64,000 nucleotides of DNA from JABDEZ01 sp965276955 (GTDB taxonomy: Bacteria > Bacteroidota > Bacteroidia > Chitinophagales > Chitinophagaceae). Position 1 is the stretch's first letter. Every line of letters starts with the position of its first letter. Made by a program: the position numbers and the translations under genes. A model generated the notes under the pieces. It was not told the origin of the DNA. It saw only the letters and a program-made list of their open reading frames with translations, and did no database searches. The DNA lies in contig CBDIBP010000046.1 in the NCBI GenBank assembly GCA_965276955.1, forward strand, positions 6,564-70,563, read 5' to 3'. This document shows positions 17,829 through 24,853 of this stretch, one piece after another.

Positions 17829-18199
17829 TGTATTTATACGATATGTATATATTAAATATGGATGCCCACAACTACCCAATACTAATTTAGGCTTTCTTTA
17901 TACCGTACAAAGCTGAACCCATATTCAGCCACCTTTTTTGCTGCGATCCTTCATCGCCTGCAAAAACCAGTGGCCCCCTATCGAGCCTGCTACAACACGC
18001 AGCAGAGCTTCTTTTTATGCGCGGAGCGATCATACAAAAGTGGCCTTTTTTCTTTTGCTATCTTTTCTTTTTTGGCCAAGCAAAAAAGAAAAGTAGGTTC
18101 TCGTGAATAAAATAATAAATAAGATATATTCTATTACCACACCTGTAAGCCCAAGTCATGGTATCATTTTTTTGATGATCCCTTCAAAAAAACAGCCAC
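17829..18199. other. Non-coding region with dispersed repeat copy and A/T-tract hairpin
   Basis: Holds one copy of a dispersed repeat (17908-17974, annotated separately) and, near 18050-18095, a hairpin of a T/C-rich arm and an A/G-rich arm around GGCCAAGC. Neither has a coding frame. The hairpin resembles simple A/T palindromes common between genes in this phylum. Confidence 0.5.
17908..17974 (+). repeat. Dispersed intergenic repeat, copy A
   Basis: From CAAAGCTGA to ACCAGTGGC this 67-bp stretch matches 62533-62609 (77 bp). Both share ATATTCAGCCACCTTTTT and TTCATCGCCTGCAAA; copy B has an extra palindrome in the middle. The copies are 44.6 kb apart in non-coding DNA. Confidence 0.75.
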
Positions 18200-18403
18200 A
18201 TGAAGAACCGTTTTATCATCGCCATGCTTGCAGTATGCTTTACTGCTACTACAGCATTTGCCCAGGATAGGGCCGATGCGCGCAAAGAAAGAAAGGCCGA
18301 CAAGAAAGAGGCCAAGATGATGAAGGCACAGCGCCATCATAATATCAAAAGGAGCGAAAGAAAGGAAGAAAAAATGGATAAAAAAGCGGAGAAAGGTTTG
18401 TAG
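18200..18403 (+). CDS. Small secreted Lys-rich peptide, paralogue 2
   Basis: A 67-residue precursor with a signal peptide close to paralogues 1 and 3 (MKNRFIIAMLAVCFTATTAFA). The mature part is very basic and charged (runs such as RKERKADKKEAK) and differs in having Met, Arg and two adjacent histidines (RHHN). It is the most diverged of the three. It precedes paralogue 3 by 40 bp and may share its transcript. Function is unknown. Confidence 0.65.
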   Translation: MKNRFIIAMLAVCFTATTAFAQDRADARKERKADKKEAKMMKAQRHHNIKRSERKEEKMDKKAEKGL

Positions 18404-18443
18404 AAACTTTTTTATTACATTAGTGCTCTAAAAAAGCACACAC

Positions 18444-18653
18444 ATGAAGAACTTATTTATCATTGCAGCTGTAGCAGTAGCCTTAACTGCCTCTACATCA
18501 TCTTTTGCACAAGAGACCAAGGCCGACAAGAAAGAAATGAAAGCCGGTAAAAAAGAAGCTAAAGCAAATATGAAGAATGCAGAAGGTAAACCAGCTAAAG
18601 CTGCTAAAAAAGAAGCTAAAAGCGACAAGAAAGAAGAAAAATCAATGAAATAG
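18444..18653 (+). CDS. Small secreted Lys/Ala-rich peptide, paralogue 3
   Basis: A 69-residue precursor with signal peptide MKNLFIIAAVAVALTAST and probable cleavage after SSFAQ. The mature segment is Lys/Ala/Glu-rich (KADKKEMKAGKKEAK) and ends KKEEKSMK, very like paralogue 1. A terminator follows at 18675. The shared leader and composition show a local gene family. Function is unknown. Confidence 0.7.
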   Translation: MKNLFIIAAVAVALTASTSSFAQETKADKKEMKAGKKEAKANMKNAEGKPAKAAKKEAKSDKKEEKSMK

Positions 18654-18674
18654 TTGGTCTTTTCCTTTCTTAGC

Positions 18675-18708
18675 AAAGAAGCCCGCGCCGCACAGCACGG
18701 GCTTCTTT
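18675..18708 (+). terminator. Rho-independent terminator
   Basis: An 11-bp perfect stem AAAGAAGCCCG / CGGGCTTCTTT with a 12-nt loop and a following ATTTTTTG tract, after the third small peptide gene. Confidence 0.75.
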
Positions 18709-18747
18709 ATTTTTTGTAAGTTTAGTGCCAAAATTCCACACTGCACC

Positions 18748-19497
18748 ATGCGCCGCTTTTTACTTACCGTTCTTATCATCAGCACCGCATTCACCACCCA
18801 CGGCCAGCAGCTCACCGCCGATAGGGTACAGAAAATAAAGAATTGCACCGTTCGTATAGCTATCGATAGCGCCCCGGCCACCGGCTTGGGCTTTTTCATT
18901 AGCCCCATGGGCTACTTGCTCACCTGCTGGCACCTCGTAGAGCCCGCCATCCTGCTCGATCCTGCACGACATATATCCGGCATCAAAAAGATATACGTTA
19001 TATATCAAGATGGTTCGCGACAGGAATATACCATACCTGCCGCCGTGCTGCGCAACGTCAATCAGCAGGCCGTAGCGTACGATTTTTGCCTGCTCGTGCC
19101 CGCCGTAGCGCAAAAACCCGCATATCCTTACTTTAAAGTGGGCAATTTCGATGTAGCTGCCGAGGGGCAGGAGGTGTACACCTGCAGTTACATGGGTAGC
19201 GCAGCTTTGCCGTTCCTGTCCAAAGGCACCATAAGCAGCAAGTACACTTACAAAAGCATCATATCTACCACTGCCGGCGAAAAAGAGATGCTCCGCAGGC
19301 AGGCGCTGCTCACCCTCAGCATGGCTGCCGACAATGCCGGCGCCCCCATAGTGCAGTTCGGCGCCACCCCTGCCGACGATGAAGTGATAGGCATTGCCGA
19401 CTATATGATAGACCCCGCCACCAACAATATCACCCCTTTGCCCGATGGTGTCAGCAATTGCATCTCCCTCAACCACTTCCTCGCCGCCTCCAAATAG
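18748..19497 (+). CDS. Secreted trypsin-fold protein lacking the catalytic serine
   Basis: A 249-residue exported protein with signal peptide MRRFLLTVLIISTAFTTHGQ. The chymotrypsin-like fold is shown by GLGFFISPMGYLLTCWHLV with His62 in the catalytic position, and YDFCLLV with Asp112. At the serine position the usual GNSGGP-type motif reads DNAGAP (195-200), so serine is replaced by Ala197 and a conserved glycine by Ala199. It keeps His and Asp but should not cleave peptides. There is no PDZ domain. A binding or sensing role in the periplasm is possible (inference). Convergent with the gene ending at 19573. Confidence 0.75.
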   Translation: MRRFLLTVLIISTAFTTHGQQLTADRVQKIKNCTVRIAIDSAPATGLGFFISPMGYLLTCWHLVEPAILLDPARHISGIKKIYVIYQDGSRQEYTIPAAVLRNVNQQAVAYDFCLLVPAVAQKPAYPYFKVGNFDVAAEGQEVYTCSYMGSAALPFLSKGTISSKYTYKSIISTTAGEKEMLRRQALLTLSMAADNAGAPIVQFGATPADDEVIGIADYMIDPATNNITPLPDGVSNCISLNHFLAASK

Positions 19498-19572
19498 AAA
19501 AAGCCCGCGCCAGGCACCACAAAATATATAGGTAAAAAACCAGAAAGACGAATAGGGGAGTACACACTCCAA

Positions 19573-19917
19573 CTATTCCTTCTTAGGTTTAGCAGCCTTA
19601 CTCTTCTTTATTTTCCTCTCCGGCTTCCCCGGCTTGCCAAAAGGTGTACCCACCAGCGCATCCGGACCAGTATTGTCGTCAAAAGCCTTTATGAAGTAGC
19701 CATTACCGGTATGGTCCACCACATCCAGTTGCACATCTTTTAGCATGATGTGCTCATATATCTTCTCGTACCGCTTTATCACAAGCCGCTCCACGTCAAA
19801 TTTGTATGTAGGCATGATTTGACTGCCAATATAAACAATGCTACCAATAAAAAATATGATAGGGCGCCAGTGTCGTAATAATATTTTTCTTATTATTAAG
19901 TTGTGAACGATAAGCAT
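19573..19917 (-). CDS. Hypothetical protein with one membrane segment and basic tail
   Basis: About 114 residues if started at the ATG at 19917, or 80 from the ATG at 19815. A hydrophobic stretch (PIIFFIGSIVYIG) lies in the longer form. The soluble part carries KFDVERLVIKRYEKIYEHIML and ends in a Lys/Pro-rich basic tail (KKSKAAKPKKE). The frame stays open upstream to 20064, but that part overlaps the lipoprotein gene on the other strand and has poor protein character. No family recognised; start uncertain. Confidence 0.5.
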   Translation of the reverse strand: MLIVHNLIIRKILLRHWRPIIFFIGSIVYIGSQIMPTYKFDVERLVIKRYEKIYEHIMLKDVQLDVVDHTGNGYFIKAFDDNTGPDALVGTPFGKPGKPERKIKKSKAAKPKKE

Positions 19918-19984
19918 TGCCGTGATATCCACCTCCTGCAATATTTCATTTCCTTTTCCGTTCTCATTATCAAAACTACCCCGT

Positions 19985-20209
19985 ATGATGAGACCATTTG
20001 TTGCGCTGTCCATAGGCATGTTAATGCTCGGCGCCTGTTCGCACAAGGCCGATGTACAATGCATTTGCCATGGAGCAAATGGGGCAGAACAAGTTTACGA
20101 CCTCGGCATACAAAAGAACCCAAACACTAAAGACGACATTGTAAAATGCGATACACTCGCCGCGCACGATGGTTTAGACAGTTGTACTATTGTTACGTTT
20201 GGGCATTAA
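19985..20209 (+). CDS. Small lipoprotein
   Basis: A 74-residue protein whose N-terminus MMRPFVALSIGMLMLGAC has a lipobox (LGAC), so lipidation at Cys18 is expected. The mature part has five further cysteines (CICHG, KCDT, SCTIV), which suggests disulfides or metal binding. Start: two adjacent ATGs at 19985 and 19988; the frame is open further up, but only this start gives a signal peptide. Function unknown. Confidence 0.6.
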   Translation: MMRPFVALSIGMLMLGACSHKADVQCICHGANGAEQVYDLGIQKNPNTKDDIVKCDTLAAHDGLDSCTIVTFGH

Positions 20210-20267
20210 AAATGGAACCACAAGATGTTAAAGGGAAAGGTGGCGCTTACCGTACCACTTACCAGCG

Positions 20268-20681
20268 CTATTTAGAGTAGCTGGCTAATGTATGTTTATC
20301 CTCCAATAGCTTTCTGTCCAGCTTTTTTATCCTGGCCTTTATCTCTGCTACTTTGTCGGTCTTATCGGTCGTCTCTTCCTTCTTTTTATGATTGCCGCGC
20401 AATAAATGGAATTTTTCGGTTTTCTTCAATTCCTCCTCTGCTATCGCAAGGTTTGCGTGTTCTGTTGCCAGTTCCTTATCTATGCGGGCTATGCTATTTC
20501 GTAGCTGTTTCTTCATTTTCAGCTCCTCCTCCTGTTGGTGCTGTTGTTCTGCTACAGCTACAGTAGCAGCTGCGGTGTCCGCTTTATGTTGCTGCACCGT
20601 AGCTTTTGTTTCTGAACTTTGCTCGCAAGATGATAATGCCATTATCACAATTACAGGAAATAAATATAATGTTGTTTTCAA
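20268..20681 (-). CDS. Coiled-coil lipoprotein
   Basis: A 137-residue lipoprotein: MKTTLYLFPVIVIMALSSC has a lipobox (LSSC, Cys19). Residues about 40-135 are charged and heptad-like (KMKKQLRNSIARIDKEL, EIKARIKKLDRKL), so a long coiled coil is expected. The start is a TTG at 20681; no ATG is available before the signal peptide. It is probably anchored in the outer or inner membrane. Function unknown. Confidence 0.65.
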   Translation of the reverse strand: MKTTLYLFPVIVIMALSSCEQSSETKATVQQHKADTAAATVAVAEQQHQQEEELKMKKQLRNSIARIDKELATEHANLAIAEEELKKTEKFHLLRGNHKKKEETTDKTDKVAEIKARIKKLDRKLLEDKHTLASYSK

Positions 20682-20852
20682 AATGTATACTTTTAACTGG
20701 GTTATATGCTTATTGTAATAAGATCTGTGCCATAGATAGTATATGTAGTAAAATAAATGCTGTTCTTTGATCAGCCCTTGCGCAGGTCACTGACAACCAC
20801 TGTGCAAAGTGACACGGAACGATTATTTTACACTCATAAAAAACACAACACC

Positions 20853-21071
20853 ATGCACAAAATATCAGAAGTTCAGCTCAGCGCCCCCAATTCATTTCCC
20901 GAACTCGAAAAGCAGTTCCAGGCATACCTCGATGATAAAGGCATCCATCATTCCGCACGGGTGAAACAGGCTGGCAACATCATAACATTAGAACTCATAG
21001 AGGTAGGCCCCGATATTGATAAAGACAATGTGATCAGGAAATTTAAAGAGATCTTTGATCAGGGTAACTGA
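20853..21071 (+). CDS. Small conserved-type hypothetical protein (72 aa)
   Basis: A soluble 72-residue protein from the ATG at 20853 (MHKISEVQLSAPN). It has an alpha/beta pattern: a helix FPELEKQFQAYLDDK, strands ARVKQAGNIITLELIEVG, and a helix VIRKFKEIFDQ. The frame is open upstream to 20757, but that part has no protein character and an A-rich leader precedes 20853. Its last third is repeated as a remnant at 21799-21885. No family recognised. Confidence 0.55.
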   Translation: MHKISEVQLSAPNSFPELEKQFQAYLDDKGIHHSARVKQAGNIITLELIEVGPDIDKDNVIRKFKEIFDQGN

Positions 21072-21092
21072 GTGGCGATGGTGTATACTGTT

Positions 21093-21365
21093 CTAATTAG
21101 TATTATCATTTATATTGTTTAGGTCTGGTGAACTCTTACCCCTAAAGATCAGGGTGGAACAGCCAATGCTTTTTCTGGTCCGTTCAGCAGTGTAGATACC
21201 TAGCGCAATACCTATAAAGGCAATAGCGCCCGCTAAGATCTTGTACAGAAAAAGCGGACAAGCACTGTATATCAAGTACCCGGAAAAAACGAATATTGCA
21301 GCAACGGCAATGCATATATTTAGCCAGGCGATAAACTCGATGATTTTTTTTAATTTGCTGATCAT
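21093..21365 (-). CDS. Small two-span membrane protein
   Basis: A 90-residue protein with two hydrophobic segments (about 12-34 and 40-60) and the motif AERTRKSIGCSTLIFRGK after the second, a short cysteine motif that recurs in small membrane proteins of this phylum. It ends with an Asn/Asp-rich tail. It reads towards the 72-residue gene (21 bp gap). Function unknown. Confidence 0.6.
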   Translation of the reverse strand: MISKLKKIIEFIAWLNICIAVAAIFVFSGYLIYSACPLFLYKILAGAIAFIGIALGIYTAERTRKSIGCSTLIFRGKSSPDLNNINDNTN

Positions 21366-21759
21366 AGGTTTGGGTTATTAAATATAAGCAGATATTCGCT
21401 CTATGAGCAGGCGTTCCATTTGTATGGTCTAACGTTTCTTTCCTTATACCTGAATTTAAACCATATTGGTAGGGAAGAGGGCTGCTCTGTAGTTCATCAA
21501 CAAACATTCCTTCCGATATTAGATATTGTTTTACGCCGGTACGTAACTCATGGCGCAATAATTTCAATTTGGGATAGTCACACATCATCTGGTTTACTAT
21601 CCCTCTCAGCGCTTTGCTATTGGCCTCTATGAACTGTTGCACCGTGCAGGGCTTATCAAATTGCAGCATAATACTATTGCGATGCAATCTGCCCTCCATG
21701 ATATCTGCAACCATTTGCCCGTCCATATTCAAATGTAAATTGCAGATCGGTCTGCTCAA
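21366..21759 (-). pseudogene. Possible gene fragment upstream of the two-span protein
   Basis: The frame starting at ATG 21759 is open to 21184, but its last 60 residues overlap the two-span protein gene in another frame and look like noise. The first 131 residues look like protein (QFIEANSKALRGIVNQMM, a helix-rich part). I read this as a truncated or frameshifted gene whose 3' end was lost where it meets 21365. No family recognised. Confidence 0.35.
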
Positions 21760-21798
21760 AGAAGTGGGGCGAGAATGTGGATATGTTGTTCGGTTGTA

Positions 21799-21885
21799 GA
21801 GGTCGGCCCCGATATTGATAAAGATGCGATCAGGAAATTCAAGGAGATCTTAAATCCGGAATGGTTCTATCAGGGTAATCATTAG
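21799..21885 (+). pseudogene. Remnant duplicating the 3' end of the 72-aa gene
   Basis: Reads EVGPDIDKDAIRKFKEI, then a diverged end with YQGNH and a TAG stop. It matches residues of the 20853-21071 gene (EVGPDIDKDNVIRKFKEIF...QGN) at both DNA and protein level, with an insertion before the end. There is no start codon and no 5' part. The region between the two copies holds the genes at 21093-21759. Confidence 0.7.
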
Positions 21886-21971
21886 TTAAGGTAAGGGGGA
21901 GATGAGATTTGTTGTATATTGGCTAAATTGAAATCCTTTAGAAACAGCCCACCATTCAAGCCCAAACAGTA

Positions 21972-22250
21972 ATGAAAACAAAACTTATAATATTATTTAT
22001 AGCAAATCCTATACTGTCTTATATTGTATTTAACTTATTGGGTTGGATTATGTACGCCGTTTGTCACGGTAATCCGACATATCTAATGTCTTTCCCAATT
22101 CTCATGATCAGTTTTTTCTTCATAAATATATTTATAATTAGAGTTATATTTAAACTGATGAAGTTATTTAATGAGACAACATTTGCGGCTGTGGTAGTTG
22201 AAGTTATACTCTTATACGTCTTATTATGGTGCCTACTTGGTAATCGCTGA
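21972..22250 (+). CDS. Small membrane protein, three spans
   Basis: A 92-residue hydrophobic protein with membrane segments at about 3-30, 40-62 and 72-90, no cysteine motif and few charges. The ATG at 21972 follows an A-rich leader. AT-rich relative to neighbours. No family recognised. Confidence 0.5.
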   Translation: MKTKLIILFIANPILSYIVFNLLGWIMYAVCHGNPTYLMSFPILMISFFFINIFIIRVIFKLMKLFNETTFAAVVVEVILLYVLLWCLLGNR

Positions 22251-22658
22251 CAAGGTGGTTAAAGATGCAGTAGTTGCAAAAGTGTCATGCCATTAGGTTC
22301 CAGATGTTCTGCAAGGCATCCGTAACTACCACTAAGGTCTATTCTGTGAACGGCATTCTTGATCCTGCGGCCAAATTTCGATGATGCTGCCACACAGCAA
22401 CAATACAGCTCCAAATTATGTTAGTCAGCGAATGAACAAACATTTCTGCAGATTTGTTATCTTTTGTTCTATAATTTTGTCTTATGTTACCGAAGGCCTG
22501 AATACGGAGGTTGGGACATTTTTCTGTCCAACCGTAGTATTTAACGATAAGATCAATTATAAATCGTTTACGGGGTTGAGGGTTGGGATGGTGGTGAGTA
22601 GGGTTCGAGGGACGCCCACTATTATGTTAAGTAGAACTTTCGTATATTGCATAAAAAT
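22251..22658. other. Non-coding stretch
   Basis: No convincing gene. An open frame at 22381-22818 has odd composition and overlaps the gene ending at 22732, so it was not accepted. The stretch ends at a terminator for the minus-strand gene. Confidence 0.5.
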
Positions 22659-22680
22659 ACCACGTACTGCAATACGTGGT
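22659..22680 (-). terminator. Terminator of the gene at 22732-23361
   Basis: An 8-bp perfect stem ACCACGTA / TACGTGGT with a 6-nt loop, followed on the minus strand by ATTTTTATG. It is 52 bp past the stop at 22732. Confidence 0.6.
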
Positions 22681-22731
22681 CTGTCTCCGACTAAAAGACA
22701 TAACGAAGTTAAAACTTTTTTATGTCAAAAA

Positions 22732-23361
22732 TTACTTTTGCTCTACAGAGTCTACATTATGGGCTTTTCTCAGAACGCTGTCCAAATGAATGTAGATTTG
22801 TTGCTTGGTCTCTTTTAGTTTCTGTTGTAACTCTTCTTTTGTCGCTGCTTGGTCTTTTTGTTGCTGTGACAAGTTATACGCACGTACAGCATACACTGTT
22901 GCAATAATTGTAGATACTACGGCAACAAAAGAAATTGCTAAAGGCCACCATCTTGTTTTATATAACCAGGATGCGTTGAGCGTTTCAACATCTATTTTAC
23001 CTAATGACTTTTCAGCTAATGTTTCTGCTATTTGCTTAGAACGAAGTTCTTTAGCAATATTCTCATCTTCAATTGTGAAGTAGCCTTCATAGCCCAAATT
23101 CTTTAATTCTCGTCCCAATTCTGTTAGGCTATATCTGCCTCCCAATCTACTTGGTTTAATAAAACCCCTTTCGATAAGGAATTCATCCACAATTATTGAT
23201 GCAGCTGCACTTGCGGCTACTAATGCTTCTGTCCTATTTTCATTGTTCTTGGTAAATATATCTTGTATTAAAGAGTATGGCATAAAAACATCGTGATCGC
23301 CGTCATTAAAATCGGGGAGTATGGTGTTAAGTATTTCTATATTGGCAGGCGATAATCTCAT
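22732..23361 (-). CDS. Membrane-anchored protein with winged-helix-like N-terminus and coiled coil
   Basis: A 209-residue protein. The N-terminal 95 residues look like a winged-helix domain, with a second-helix/wing region FLIERGFIKPSRLGGRYSLTELGRELK. One membrane span lies at about 139-158 (WWPLAISFVAVVSTIIATVYAV). The C-terminal 45 residues are a predicted coiled coil (QKDQAATKEELQQKLKETK). The order suggests a cytoplasmic N-terminus attached to the membrane with an extracytoplasmic or trailing coil. No family recognised. It is flanked by 16-bp direct repeats at 22621 and 24061. Confidence 0.6.
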   Translation of the reverse strand: MRLSPANIEILNTILPDFNDGDHDVFMPYSLIQDIFTKNNENRTEALVAASAAASIIVDEFLIERGFIKPSRLGGRYSLTELGRELKNLGYEGYFTIEDENIAKELRSKQIAETLAEKSLGKIDVETLNASWLYKTRWWPLAISFVAVVSTIIATVYAVRAYNLSQQQKDQAATKEELQQKLKETKQQIYIHLDSVLRKAHNVDSVEQK

Positions 23362-23403
23362 AAAATATTAGTTGTGCGCAACGAATATAGATAAAAATAA
23401 CAA

Positions 23404-23419
23404 AGCCCCGTAAGGGGCT
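23404..23419. other. Small GC hairpin between divergent genes
   Basis: AGCCCC-GTAA-GGGGCT, a 6-bp stem with a GNRA-like tetraloop, 43 bp upstream of the 23361 start. It could be a short RNA element or an old terminator. Confidence 0.4.
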
Positions 23420-23464
23420 AAGTATTACATTTGTTTTGCACAACTAAATGTAAGCGAGGTATAT

Positions 23465-23488
23465 AAAGCCTGCATACGTGCAGGCTTT
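23465..23488. terminator. Hairpin AAAGCCTGCA-TACG-TGCAGGCTTT
   Basis: A perfect 10-bp stem with a TACG tetraloop, directly upstream of the promoter for the DUF2158-like gene. It would insulate that promoter from upstream transcription. Confidence 0.6.
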
Positions 23489-23494
23489 AATTGT

Positions 23495-23502
23495 TATATT
23501 TG
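23495..23502 (+). promoter_or_regulatory. -7 element (TATATTTG)
   Basis: A perfect TAnnTTTG match, 27 bp before the ATG at 23530, supporting that start over the upstream TTG at 23491. Confidence 0.55.
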
Positions 23503-23529
23503 TATTCTCACACACAAAATAACAATGTT

Positions 23530-23790
23530 ATGAACGTATCAGAAGGAATGACGGTTTGGTTAAAAACAGGCAGCCCTGCAATGGTTGCTAAATTTGGAAA
23601 TACTAATTATACATGGACATGCTCTTGGTTTGATAAAAATGGGCATGTACATGAACAAGAATTTACATCTCGACAATTAACAGATATTAACCCCGGAAAA
23701 TCATCCTCCGATGTGTACGTCACTGAAGAAAGTTTCCCAAGATTATTGGCTGAAACTTTGAGGAAAGTCGCCAACGAGAGCAAGGGTTAA
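23530..23790 (+). CDS. DUF2158/YodC-like small protein
   Basis: An 86-residue protein from the ATG at 23530. It has the small beta-barrel pattern of DUF2158 proteins: GMTVWLKTGSPAMVAKF, then a strand ending CSWFDKNGHVHEQEF and a final LTDI. The Cys-x-Trp-Phe-Asp core (about residues 31-35) is the family hallmark. The C-terminal 30 residues form an extra helix. The gene ends on the opposite strand's stop codon at 23787-23789. Function unknown. Confidence 0.65.
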   Translation: MNVSEGMTVWLKTGSPAMVAKFGNTNYTWTCSWFDKNGHVHEQEFTSRQLTDINPGKSSSDVYVTEESFPRLLAETLRKVANESKG

Positions 23791-23942
23791 TTGATTACGA
23801 GTAAATGAGTAATCGGCAACTGTACGGTATGTAATTCATTTTGCCTGTCAAAATAATTACATACCGCATCGTTTTTGTCAATTGAGCGTATGCACATTTT
23901 GTAAGGGTTATGCAACGATATTACTATGTCTCCTGCTTTCAT
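23787..23942 (-). CDS. DUF2158-like micro-protein (51 aa)
   Basis: A 51-residue frame, read directly from the minus strand: it opens MKAGDIVISLHNPYKMC, has CNYFDRQNEL and ends PITHLLVIN. Its layout (Gly-Asp-x-Val start, Met near 16, Cys-x-Tyr-Phe-Asp, Leu-Pro end) parallels the gene at 23530, so the two are probably relatives placed convergently with overlapping stop codons. The ATG at 23942-23940 follows an AT-rich leader. No lysines or stops break the frame. Function unknown. Confidence 0.6.
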   Translation of the reverse strand: MKAGDIVISLHNPYKMCIRSIDKNDAVCNYFDRQNELHTVQLPITHLLVIN

Positions 23943-24230
23943 AAAAACGGTGGTTTCTGTTTAATCAAACATTCACAGCTCAATGTCTACCAATCAGTTG
24001 TATCGCTTATAGCAAGTAACACTGCCGCATCGGCATTCCCGTAAATGTTCTATAATTTACATTATGTTAAGTAGAAGAACAGCAGCTTTCTGCCAATATA
24101 CCTATCACGCCCATTTATATGTGGATATGTATCCCAGGCAGTTACCCTACCTCGTCTTATCTTTGTATGCCGGGCAACCAGGCACGTCACACGCAAACCA
24201 TAATGAACCTCGCATCCTGCCAACCATTAT

Positions 24231-24390
24231 CCTGAGCGATCCTGAACCAAACAAATTTCCACCACCAGTAAGAACCGGTAAAAACAAGAAATAAAGCAAA
24301 ACAATAATAACAGCCACCATGAACCCTTTCCCTCAGCAACCCCTCCCAAAATTTCCGATTTACTTTTTTCCCGGCCCACCGGTAATTTTA
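24231..24390. repeat. Non-coding repeat unit 1
   Basis: Begins CCTGAGCGATCCTGAACC, includes AAACAAATTTCC, AACCGGTAAAAACAAGAAA and AAAATTTCCGATTTACTTTTT, and ends CCGGTAATT. It is imperfectly repeated at 24430-24583. The ATCCTG words resemble simple intergenic repeats common in Bacteroidota. Confidence 0.7.
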
Positions 24391-24429
24391 TGAAACATTT
24401 GCAACACGCGATCCTGCACATCCATTTAC

Positions 24430-24583
24430 CCTGAGCATCCTGATCTAAACAAATTTCCGCCATCGGTAAAAACCGGAAAGAACAAGAAATGAACTAAAAG
24501 CATAATAAGCCTGTCCCGCAACACATTTCCACACCAGCACCCCTCAAAATTTCCGATTTACTTTTTCCAGGCAACAGGTAATT
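24430..24583. repeat. Non-coding repeat unit 2
   Basis: Begins CCTGAGCATCCTGATC and follows unit 1 block by block, with ACAAATTTCCGCCATCGGTA and AAAATTTCCGATTTACTTTTT. Parts recur near 63646-63675 inside the HTH gene. Confidence 0.7.
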
Positions 24584-24842
24584 CTCACTACTCGTCTTAA
24601 ACCTGCAACCTCACCTATCATGTCTGCATATCGAGAAACCATATATTCACATCCCGATGATTGGTGAGCACATACTTACTACTGCTTAAATTATTCTATA
24701 AAATATTGATTTACAAATACTTAAAATAATTCACTGCAATTAACAGTTCACACATCTACCTTTCGGCTTTTATTCATATCATGCACTTCCCACCACTTAC
24801 CAACAATTGCAGCCCACGCTTCCACGTTATACTTTCTTCCAA

Positions 24843-24850
24843 TATCTTTG
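24843..24850 (+). promoter_or_regulatory. -7-like element 3 bp before the lysR start
   Basis: TATCTTTG is a perfect TAnnTTTG match but ends only 3 bp before the ATG at 24854. If used, transcription starts at or next to the start codon, so the message is leaderless. It could also be a chance match, with the real promoter further up. Confidence 0.4.
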
Positions 24851-24853
24851 CCC

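Larger units (their letters stand above)
23943..24853. other. Long non-coding region with repeats
   Basis: About 900 bp without a convincing gene. It holds two copies of a roughly 155-bp element (24231-24390 and 24430-24583) and the 16-bp direct repeat copy at 24061-24076. The open frames across it (24064-24294 plus strand, 24227-24463 minus strand) owe their length to the repeats. Confidence 0.6.

Noticed and set aside
22381..22818. Plus-strand frame of 145 codons
   Set aside because: It runs across a terminator and into the opposite-strand gene; composition is atypical.
24064..24463. Short frames on both strands in the repeat area
   Set aside because: They share the same repeated words as the non-coding units, so they are not genes.
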